Positions 1 to 5,904 of a DNA stretch of 7,795 nt are shown one piece after another (the stretch's first letter is position 1; every line of letters starts with the position of its first letter). A program made the translations under genes and the position numbers. The DNA lies in assembly GCA_023435505.1 (NCBI GenBank), contig JAEYRR010000097.1, positions 1-7,795 of the forward strand, given 5' to 3'. The notes beneath the pieces were generated by a model. The model worked only from the letters and a program-made list of their open reading frames with translations, made no database searches and was not told the origin of the DNA. Source of the DNA: Bacillota bacterium. GTDB taxonomy: Bacteria; Bacillota; Clostridia; Lachnospirales; Lachnospiraceae.

Positions 1-1209
1 ATATAAGACTCTAACCTCATCTCCCACTTCTTTCTGTATCCCCTCCAGAATAGTAGTATAACGAGAGGCAGTACCATAATAATTACCCTTTAAGGCAAGC
101 CTGCTATTAGCATTAGGTCCAATGACACCGATCGTTTTAAGATTCTTTTTATTAAGGGGAAGTACTCCATCGTTCTTTAACAGAACCACACCCTCTTCAC
201 AAGCCTTGATGGAAGTCTCAATATGCTCCTTGCACTCTACTACTTCGTAAGGAATCTCATCGTATTCGGTCTTTGTAAATAATCCTAGTTTAATTCTAGT
301 AGTGAATAAACGAATGGCAGCCTCTCTAATCTGCTCCTTAGTCACTAACCCTTCCTGATGTGCATGAAGCATATGTAAATATACAACCCCACAGTTTAAG
401 TCACAGCCATTCTCCATAGCTAGGGCTGCTGACTCTAAGGCTGTATTGGTAACATGGTGTCCGGTATGAAAATCTCTGATTGCCCAGCAATCTGATACAA
501 CATGACCTTCAAATTTCCACTTACCACGTAAAATATCCTTTAATAGAGTTTTACTTCCACAGCAAGGTTCTCCATTGGTTCTGTTATAAGCACCCATCAC
601 CGACTCTACATTGGCTTCAGTCACACATTTTTCAAAGGCCGGTAAATAGGTCTCCCAAAGATCCTTTTGACTGACACTTGCATCAAACTCATGTCGTAGT
701 TCCTCAGGCCCGCTATGTACGGCAAAATGCTTCGCACAGGCCGCTGCACGCATGTATTCTCCGTCTCCTTGAAGTCCTTCTATAAAAGAACAGCCTAATT
801 CACCAGATAAAAATGGATCTTCTCCATAGGTTTCATGGCCACGTCCCCATCTTGGGTCCCTGAAAATATTAATATTAGGAGACCAGAAGGTAAGTCCTTT
901 ATATATATCCCTATCGTCTTCCTTGGAATATGTATTGTACTTTGCTCTACCTTCAAAAGAAATAGTCTCAGCAATCTTATAAAGCAAATCCTTGTCAAAA
1001 GTTGCTGCTAATCCAATGGCTTGAGGAAAGCTGGTAGCGGTACCTGCACGTGCCACTCCATGTAAAGCTTCATTCCACCAATTATATCTTGGAATATTCA
1101 ATCTTTCGATGGCTGGAGAATTATAGGTTAACTGACTAGCCTGTTCTTCCACTGTCATCTGATCTACTAAGGCTACTGCTTGTTGTCGATAAAAACTATT
1201 TTCTTTCAT
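1..1209 (-). CDS. Glycoside hydrolase family 3, beta-xylosidase/beta-glucosidase type (3' end beyond window)
   Basis: This is the N-terminal 403 codons of a GH3 enzyme that hydrolyses terminal beta-linked xylose or glucose from oligosaccharides; the reading frame stays open to the left edge. The start ATG follows AGGAGG by 6 nt. Residues 43-51 read NWWNEALHG, a motif I associate with the xylosidase-type GH3 branch. The (beta/alpha)8 domain then shows FRDPRWGRG (116-124), GEDP (129-132), KHF (160-162), the YNRTNGEPC stretch (208-216) and SDCWAI (239-244), in which Asp240 is the expected catalytic nucleophile. The second, alpha/beta sandwich domain begins near GVVLLKNDGVLPL (340-352). The general acid normally lies in the missing C-terminal half. 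There is no signal peptide, so the enzyme should act in the cytoplasm on imported oligosaccharides. Nearby xylA/xylB favour xylosidase activity, but glucosidase or arabinofuranosidase side activity cannot be excluded from sequence alone. Confidence 0.95.
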   Translation of the reverse strand, partial: MKENSFYRQQAVALVDQMTVEEQASQLTYNSPAIERLNIPRYNWWNEALHGVARAGTATSFPQAIGLAATFDKDLLYKIAETISFEGRAKYNTYSKEDDRDIYKGLTFWSPNINIFRDPRWGRGHETYGEDPFLSGELGCSFIEGLQGDGEYMRAAACAKHFAVHSGPEELRHEFDASVSQKDLWETYLPAFEKCVTEANVESVMGAYNRTNGEPCCGSKTLLKDILRGKWKFEGHVVSDCWAIRDFHTGHHVTNTALESAALAMENGCDLNCGVVYLHMLHAHQEGLVTKEQIREAAIRLFTTRIKLGLFTKTEYDEIPYEVVECKEHIETSIKACEEGVVLLKNDGVLPLNKKNLKTIGVIGPNANSRLALKGNYYGTASRYTTILEGIQKEVGDEVRVLY

Positions 1210-1245
1210 GTATTACCTCCTTTTGTTGTTTAAAGCCTTCTCTCT

Positions 1246-1274
1246 ATTTTACCTTGAATATGCTGTCACTACAA
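1246..1274 (-). promoter_or_regulatory. Likely sigma-A promoter of the GH3 gene
   Basis: On the minus strand a -35 box TTGTAG (1274-1269) and a -10 box TAAAAT (1251-1246) are separated by 17 nt. The ribosome binding site AGGAGG (1221-1216) and start codon follow, giving a leader of roughly 30 nt. A short inverted repeat, ATAGG-6 nt-CCTAT (1284-1299), lies just upstream of the -35 box and could bind a regulator. This is a motif reading without expression data. Confidence 0.6.
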
Positions 1275-1311
1275 CACTTTTTAATAGGGATGTACCTATG
1301 TGCAACTAAAC

Positions 1312-1366
1312 AAAGTGACTTTCCTCTTCCATTGTTCTATGGAATAAATCGAGGAAAAGTCACTTT
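1312..1366 (-). terminator. Hairpin terminator after the GH94 gene
   Basis: The arms 1312-1326 (AAAGTGACTTTCCTC) and 1351-1366 are complementary over 15 bp with one bulged A. A second small stem, TTCCAT/ATGGAA (1327-1332 with 1339-1344), sits inside the loop and makes a nested hairpin. On the minus strand the stem runs into TTTGTTTAG, a T-rich but interrupted tail. It lies about 40 nt after the phosphorylase stop codon and upstream of the GH3 promoter, so it most likely separates the two transcription units. Confidence 0.75.
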
Positions 1367-1406
1367 TCTTCTATAACTCGTTGATAGAATATATGGTTAA
1401 TAGCAC

Positions 1407-3800
1407 TTACATAAGGATTAATACCTCATTTTCCTTTTGTAAGTCATCTGCCTTCATATAATTGCTTTCTAATTCCGTTCCATTCAGGTAGCACTTACTT
1501 ACTCCGCTTTCTCTACCATCTGGATTCTTCACAACGATATGAAGCTTCTTTCCTCTAAATACCTTATCTATGGTAAATTCTTTCCAATCACTTGGAATAG
1601 ATGGTGCAACTCTTAAGCCGTTAGGATCAGGACGAAGTCCTAAGATACCCTCTACACAGCCTACCATAACTGTTGAAGCAGTACCGGTGAGCCAATGTAC
1701 CTGGCTTCTTCCTTCAAATGGACTTTCTGTACTTTCCACAAACTGTCCGTATACGTAAGGTTCCATAACACGCTTTTCAGCAATGTCATTCTGAGCTGCA
1801 GGTGCACTTTCTAAATAGTATTGGAAGGCTCTGTTTCCATGTCCCATCAAAGCCTCTGCTAAGATAATCCAACCCTGAGTCTGTAAAAAGATACTGCCGT
1901 TTTCCTTAGTGGAGCCATTAAACAGAAGAGCCAGTGCCCCATCAAAAGCATGTTTCTTAAAGGATGGTGCCATTAAACGTACTCCATAGCTGGTATTTAA
2001 CTCTCTATATACAGACTCCAAAGCAAGCTCTGCCTGCTCCTTCGTTGCTAATCCACTGATAACAGCCCAGGATTGTGGATTTAACCACATATTTGCCTCA
2101 GGATTCTTCTTAGATCCAATTACTTGTCCATCCTCTTTAAATCCACGGATAAAACGGTCGTCCTCCCAGCAATTGGTCTGAATGGTATCTCCTAGTACCT
2201 TCTGTATTTGTTCCAAATAAGCCACATATTCTTCATCCGCTAAATCCTTAGCAAAATCTTTTAAGACTCTCATAGCATAGTACAACTGTAAGGCAACAAA
2301 ACTGGATTCACCCTTTTTACCAAGACGCAAACAATCGTTCCAGTCGGCATGAAGCCCAGCTGGCATCTTATGATCACCAAGACGATCCATGGAGAACTGA
2401 ATTGCTCTCTTTAAATGGTCGTAAACCGTACCTTCTTCCTTATTAGCATAAGGAATCACTTCCGTAAGGAAATCCTTATCTCCTGATTCACTGATGTATT
2501 TAAGTATTGTAGGAAATAGCCACAAAGCATCATCTGCACGGTATGCTGGATGACCTGTTTCCTGTACATACGACATATCATCAGGAGTATCCTCATGTCC
2601 TGGATTATGTGTATATTTAACAAGTGGAAGTCCTCCCCCGTTATTTACCTGAGCTGATAACATGAACTTAATCTGTTCTTTTGCCATCGCTGTATCTAAA
2701 TGAATGATACCTTGAATATCCTGTACCGTATCTCGGTAGCCATAGCCGTTACGTAAACCACAGTACGCAAAGGAAGCTGCTCTAGACCAGATAAAGGTCA
2801 TGAAGCACTGGTAGGCATTCCATGTATTAATCATAGAATTAAACTCTTTACTAGGAGTATTCACCTGAAGATTGGATAATTTTTTATGCCAATAATCCTT
2901 AATTTCCTGAATCTCTTCATCAATTACCCCTAAATTCTCATATTGATTCATAATCTGTTGGGATGCTTCCTCATCATACTGTCCTAAGATAAAAGCAATG
3001 GTCTTTGTCTCCCCAGGTTGAAGCTCCAATCTGGTATGTAATGCCCCACAGCCATTACTATTGTAATTCAGTACATTATCGCATTCCCCATTTTCTACTG
3101 CAACAGGATTGCCATAGCTACGATAGGAACCGATAAAATGAGATTTATCTCCATTAAAGGAAGCTACCTTAGAACCTACAAGTCCTAAGAATCTTTCCGT
3201 TCTTCCACCGCCGGATTCTTCCTTCGGCCAGTTTTCATTAATGATTTGTAAAATCTTATTCTCTTTGAAATATGTACGAGTAATAAACAGACTGTATTGA
3301 AGATTCACCTGGTCGTTTTCATAATTAGCTTCATTAGTAAACTCTGCATAGGAAAAGGCTGATAGGCTTCTTACCTGGTCTGTAGTATTGGTAACCTTTA
3401 AGCGCCAAACCTCATAAGTCTTGTTCAGTGGTACATAATACAGGGCTTCGGATTTAATTCCAACATAGGTACTAATAATATTAGTATAGGCAGTTCCATG
3501 GTGACACTCTGTTTCATAGCTGTCCAATGGTTTTCCTACTGGCTGCCAAGAAGCTGACCAATAATCATTACTTTCATCGTCTCTTAAATAAAGATAACGT
3601 CCAGGCTTATCCTCCTGATTAAAGATATAACGCAAAATTCGACCCTTTGCTCCACTCTTTACGAAGCTGTAGCCCCCTGCATTGTTTGATATAATAGCTC
3701 CATAAGCTGGTGAGCCCAGATAATTGGCCCAAGGAGCTGGTGTATCCGGCCTTGTAATCACATATTCTTTGTTACTCTCATCAAAATAACCGTAATTCAT
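1407..3800 (-). CDS. GH94 family glycoside phosphorylase (cellobiose phosphorylase-like; substrate not assigned)
   Basis: GH94 enzymes cleave a beta-linked disaccharide with inorganic phosphate, giving alpha-glucose (or GlcNAc) 1-phosphate and a free sugar. From the ATG at 3800 the protein is 797 aa, close to the 800-820 aa of cellobiose and chitobiose phosphorylases. It begins MNYGYFDESNKEYVITRP, the usual family N-terminus. The N-terminal beta-sandwich holds GRYLYLRDD (67-75) and SASWQPVGK (82-90). The (alpha/alpha)6 barrel holds GYRDTVQD (354-361), ADWNDCL (485-491) with general acid Asp489, KENGSIF (632-638) and HWLTGTAS (702-709). Arg350, Arg356, Asp357, Trp487 and Thr707 match subsite -1 and phosphate residues of characterised members as I recall them. 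Gln640 stands where those members have a phosphate-binding His. The frame stays open upstream to an ATG at 3863 and a GTG at 3866, but neither has a ribosome binding site and both nearly coincide with the predicted transcription start. Cellobiose, laminaribiose, cellobionate or other beta-disaccharides are all possible substrates. Confidence 0.92.
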   Translation of the reverse strand: MNYGYFDESNKEYVITRPDTPAPWANYLGSPAYGAIISNNAGGYSFVKSGAKGRILRYIFNQEDKPGRYLYLRDDESNDYWSASWQPVGKPLDSYETECHHGTAYTNIISTYVGIKSEALYYVPLNKTYEVWRLKVTNTTDQVRSLSAFSYAEFTNEANYENDQVNLQYSLFITRTYFKENKILQIINENWPKEESGGGRTERFLGLVGSKVASFNGDKSHFIGSYRSYGNPVAVENGECDNVLNYNSNGCGALHTRLELQPGETKTIAFILGQYDEEASQQIMNQYENLGVIDEEIQEIKDYWHKKLSNLQVNTPSKEFNSMINTWNAYQCFMTFIWSRAASFAYCGLRNGYGYRDTVQDIQGIIHLDTAMAKEQIKFMLSAQVNNGGGLPLVKYTHNPGHEDTPDDMSYVQETGHPAYRADDALWLFPTILKYISESGDKDFLTEVIPYANKEEGTVYDHLKRAIQFSMDRLGDHKMPAGLHADWNDCLRLGKKGESSFVALQLYYAMRVLKDFAKDLADEEYVAYLEQIQKVLGDTIQTNCWEDDRFIRGFKEDGQVIGSKKNPEANMWLNPQSWAVISGLATKEQAELALESVYRELNTSYGVRLMAPSFKKHAFDGALALLFNGSTKENGSIFLQTQGWIILAEALMGHGNRAFQYYLESAPAAQNDIAEKRVMEPYVYGQFVESTESPFEGRSQVHWLTGTASTVMVGCVEGILGLRPDPNGLRVAPSIPSDWKEFTIDKVFRGKKLHIVVKNPDGRESGVSKCYLNGTELESNYMKADDLQKENEVLILM

Positions 3801-3808
3801 ATTCTTCG

Positions 3809-3812
3809 CCTC
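3809..3812 (-). promoter_or_regulatory. Ribosome binding site that decides the GH94 start
   Basis: The minus strand reads GAGG 8 nt before the ATG at 3800, within a purine-rich stretch AGAGGATGAGG. No comparable site precedes the upstream in-frame ATG (3863) or GTG (3866); the bases there are AT-rich promoter sequence. This supports initiation at 3800, which also gives the standard GH94 N-terminus. Confidence 0.6.
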
Positions 3813-3829
3813 ATCCTCTACAGAATTAC

Positions 3830-3854
3830 AAGGCAGTGTTATGGCCACTGCCTT
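3830..3854 (-). repeat. Perfect 9-bp inverted repeat in the GH94 leader
   Basis: AAGGCAGTG (3830-3838) and CACTGCCTT (3846-3854) are exact reverse complements around a 7-nt loop. The repeat sits about 20 nt downstream of the predicted transcription start and 30 nt before the preferred start codon. It has no T-tract on its 3' side, so it is not a normal terminator. It could be an RNA stem controlling stability or initiation, or a DNA operator for a dimeric repressor. If translation actually begins at 3863 the repeat would be coding, making the regulatory reading less likely. Confidence 0.6.
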
Positions 3855-3879
3855 TAAATTCATCACTATTTTATATTAT

Positions 3880-3909
3880 AGTATAACATTACGGTAACTG
3901 GTTTGTCTT
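3880..3909 (-). promoter_or_regulatory. Probable promoter of the GH94 gene
   Basis: A -10 box TATACT (3885-3880) is followed directly by further TATAAT-like sequence (3880-3875). A partial -35 box AAGACA (3909-3904) lies 18 nt upstream. The predicted start of transcription is near 3873. A small palindrome TTACCGTAA (3889-3897) lies in the spacer and could be an operator half. The -35 match is weak, so a regulated or activator-dependent promoter is possible. No clear terminator separates it from hslO, so readthrough from hslO may also contribute. Confidence 0.5.
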
Positions 3910-3954
3910 TACAATGTTTTATATTAATCTGAAAATGTGTTATTTTATGACAAT

Positions 3955-4833
3955 TTAGCGGCTACGTTTTATAATGCCCTTAAGATCTTCCACTGTGAAT
4001 TCATAGGACTGATTGCAAAAATGGCAGTTGACTTCAATTGGCTTACCATCATCAATCATTTCCTGAATATCCTTTCTACCTATGGATACGATGGCCTTCT
4101 CAACCCGTTCCTTACAGCAGTTACAGTGGAACCTGGTTGGCACCTTATCCATAATCTCCACACCAAATTCTCCAAGGATATGGTCTAGAATCTGTTCCGG
4201 TGTCATCTCTTGATCTAATAGGGAGGTAATAGAAGTAATCTCCCCTATCTTCTTCTCCAGCTTTGCAATAACCGCTTCATCTGCAAATGGAAGAAGCTGA
4301 ATAATAAATCCGCCGGCTCTTTTTACTGTATTATCTTTATTCATCAATACTCCAAGTGCCACACTGGAAGGCACCTGTTCAGAAGTGGCAAAATAATAGG
4401 TGATATCCTCTGCAATCTCACCACTTACTAAATGGGTCTGTCCCACGTAAGGCTCCTTAAGTCCCATGTCTTTTATTACACTTAAGACTCCAAGGTCTAA
4501 AGCTTTACCAACATCTAACTTTCCTTGGGCACTAGGAGGAAGCATCACCTCTGGATGCACCACATAACCCTTCACATCTGCATTTGCATCAGCGGTAACC
4601 GTAAGTCCACCGATAGGACCACTACACTTAATCTGAAGAGTAAGGAGGTCCTTCTCTCCCTTCATCATACTTCCCATCATGCTTCCTGCCGTAAGCAATC
4701 TGCCAAGGGCTGCTGTTGCAACCGGGCTGGTGTTGTGAGCCTGTCTGGCTTCCTCTACCAAATCCCTAGTGGTACAGGCAAAAGCCCTGATCTGGTTATT
4801 TGCTGCAGTTGCTCTAACTATATAATCTGACAT
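3955..4833 (-). CDS. hslO: Redox-regulated molecular chaperone Hsp33
   Basis: Hsp33 is a cytoplasmic holdase that is inactive when reduced and zinc-bound. Oxidants such as HOCl, or peroxide with heat, release the zinc, form disulfides and unfold the linker so that it binds unfolding proteins. The 292-aa length is normal. The N-terminal domain includes GRLLTAGSMMGSMMKG (44-59) and SGPIGGLTVTADANADVKGY (71-90). The C-terminal zinc switch has Cys237 and Cys239, 30 residues, then Cys270 and Cys273 (CHFC). Cys240 directly follows the CxC pair, making CNCC, where Ser is common in the homologues I recall. The ATG is preceded by AGGA at 7 nt, a modest site. It lies 41 bp after the methyltransferase stop and is probably co-transcribed with it. 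Confidence 0.98.
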   Translation of the reverse strand: MSDYIVRATAANNQIRAFACTTRDLVEEARQAHNTSPVATAALGRLLTAGSMMGSMMKGEKDLLTLQIKCSGPIGGLTVTADANADVKGYVVHPEVMLPPSAQGKLDVGKALDLGVLSVIKDMGLKEPYVGQTHLVSGEIAEDITYYFATSEQVPSSVALGVLMNKDNTVKRAGGFIIQLLPFADEAVIAKLEKKIGEITSITSLLDQEMTPEQILDHILGEFGVEIMDKVPTRFHCNCCKERVEKAIVSIGRKDIQEMIDDGKPIEVNCHFCNQSYEFTVEDLKGIIKRSR

Positions 4834-4853
4834 GTTAATTTCCTTTCTTTCAT
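4818..4853 (-). other. Possible 11-codon leader ORF overlapping the hslO start
   Basis: The minus strand has GAGGAG (4864-4859), 5 nt, then ATG (4853), which opens an 11-residue frame (MKERKLTCQII) ending at TAG (4820-4818), 14 bases inside hslO in another frame. This upstream site is a better match to the ribosome binding consensus than the one in front of hslO itself. It may be chance in a short purine-rich spacer, or it may couple or limit hslO translation. No homology can be judged at this length. Confidence 0.25.
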
Positions 4854-4874
4854 CAAAACTCCTCGAAGTTTGCC

Positions 4875-5687
4875 TTACACATATAACTTCTCGTCCTGTT
4901 GCTTCTCTCTGGCAATGACATAGATTCTCTCGCTATCATTTTTCACAGGTTCCCTGGTAAATGCATCATAGGCGGTCACGAATTCCATCCCCGCTTCATT
5001 AAGCAGATGGATTATAGTATCCAGACTGTACGCCTTCTGGTAATGAGTCTCATCATATCGCTTGAATAAGCCTTCTTCCTCACATTCCTCTTCCAGTTCC
5101 CTGTCCCGGACATAGATGGAAAGAGAATATTCGTTGATACCTTCTTCTTTATAATAATAGTTGTCCCAGATGAAACTGCAATCCTCACGGTTCTCCGCTA
5201 TGGTATTATTGGATAGAATCTTCTCATATTTATAAACTGTATTTAAATCAAAGATAAATAAACCTCTTGTATCAAGATAATTATTTACCAGTTTGAATAC
5301 TTTTAGCAGATCTTCCTCTGACATTATATAATTCATGCTGTCACAGATACTGACAACAGCCCTGACTGTCCCATATAACTCAAATTCCCGCATATCTTGC
5401 ATAAGATAAAGGATCGAGGCACGCTTATCCTCTTCCTCCATATATTCTGCTTTCTTCTCCATGGCTATGGTCAGCATATCCTCAGAATTATCGATTCCAA
5501 TCATGTCATAGCCCTGTTTTGCCAGCTCTTCTGTAATATTACCAGTGCCACAGCCTAATTCCAGAACTAGGCCATCTTCCACTTTATATTCCTTTAGTAA
5601 TTCTACCAGATAACGGGACCATTCCTCATAAGGAATGTTGTCCATAAAGCTGTCATAAACTTGGGCAAAGCCCGTATATGCCTGCAT
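4875..5687 (-). CDS. Class I SAM-dependent methyltransferase, substrate unknown
   Basis: The 270-aa protein has a Rossmann-type methyltransferase fold in its first half. Motif I reads VLELGCGTGN (41-50) and binds S-adenosylmethionine. GIDNSEDML (64-72) carries the acidic residue that contacts the ribose hydroxyls. Further strands appear at QDMREF (97-102), VVSICDSMNY (111-120) and LFIFDLNT (143-150). The second half (about 150-270) is a beta-rich extension with an acidic stretch around 197-206 and probably forms the substrate side. No RNA-binding or membrane segment is evident. The ATG follows AGGAGG by 7 nt, and a promoter lies about 70 bp upstream. It is the first gene of a likely two-gene unit with hslO. 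The neighbour suggests a housekeeping or stress role, but that does not identify a substrate; small-molecule, RNA or protein methylation are all open. Confidence 0.92.
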   Translation of the reverse strand: MQAYTGFAQVYDSFMDNIPYEEWSRYLVELLKEYKVEDGLVLELGCGTGNITEELAKQGYDMIGIDNSEDMLTIAMEKKAEYMEEEDKRASILYLMQDMREFELYGTVRAVVSICDSMNYIMSEEDLLKVFKLVNNYLDTRGLFIFDLNTVYKYEKILSNNTIAENREDCSFIWDNYYYKEEGINEYSLSIYVRDRELEEECEEEGLFKRYDETHYQKAYSLDTIIHLLNEAGMEFVTAYDAFTREPVKNDSERIYVIAREKQQDEKLYV

Positions 5688-5759
5688 ATCAGGTCCTCCT
5701 TATATCTGTCTGTGCAGGAAATATTCCTCTACACCAATACACTATTCAGTATCTCTTCG

Positions 5760-5787
5760 ATTGTAACATGATATTAAGATTTTTCAA
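5760..5787 (-). promoter_or_regulatory. Likely sigma-A promoter of the methyltransferase-hslO unit
   Basis: On the minus strand TTGAAA (5787-5782) and TACAAT (5765-5760) are spaced by 16 nt. This gives a leader of about 65 nt before the methyltransferase ATG at 5687. The promoter lies just downstream of the xylB terminator, consistent with a separate transcription unit. Confidence 0.65.
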
Positions 5788-5814
5788 GTATATTGTAAGT
5801 CTAGAGGCCAAAAA

Positions 5815-5850
5815 TACCCCAAAAGTATATCTTCATAGACTTTTGGGGTA
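5815..5850 (-). terminator. Strong rho-independent terminator after xylB
   Basis: TACCCCAAAAGT (5815-5826) and ACTTTTGGGGTA (5839-5850) are perfect 12-bp arms. A further 3-bp TAT/ATA stem with a CTTC tetraloop lies inside, across one A-G mismatch. On the minus strand the stem is followed by TTTTT and then GGCC. The placement about 55 nt after the xylB stop and before the next promoter marks the end of the xylAB transcript. The plus-strand side lacks a T-tract, so it works in one direction. Confidence 0.9.
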
Positions 5851-5904
5851 CTCTTGTTAATCCAAAGGAGTGATGAAAAAACGAAAAATAGATAATTGTC
5901 GATG

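Noticed and set aside
795..998. 67-aa minus-strand open frame
   Set aside because: It is out of frame within the GH3 coding sequence, which is continuous through this region with conserved motifs.
3900..3954. Terminator after hslO
   Set aside because: Only a weak AT-only AAAAT/ATTTT pairing is present, with no stable stem and T-tract, so no terminator is called.
3937..4188. 83-aa plus-strand open frame at the 3' end of hslO
   Set aside because: It is antisense to the conserved zinc-binding end of Hsp33, so its sequence is explained by that gene; no initiation signal was seen.
4525..4830. 101-aa plus-strand open frame
   Set aside because: It is a shadow of the hslO N-terminal half with no recognisable features.
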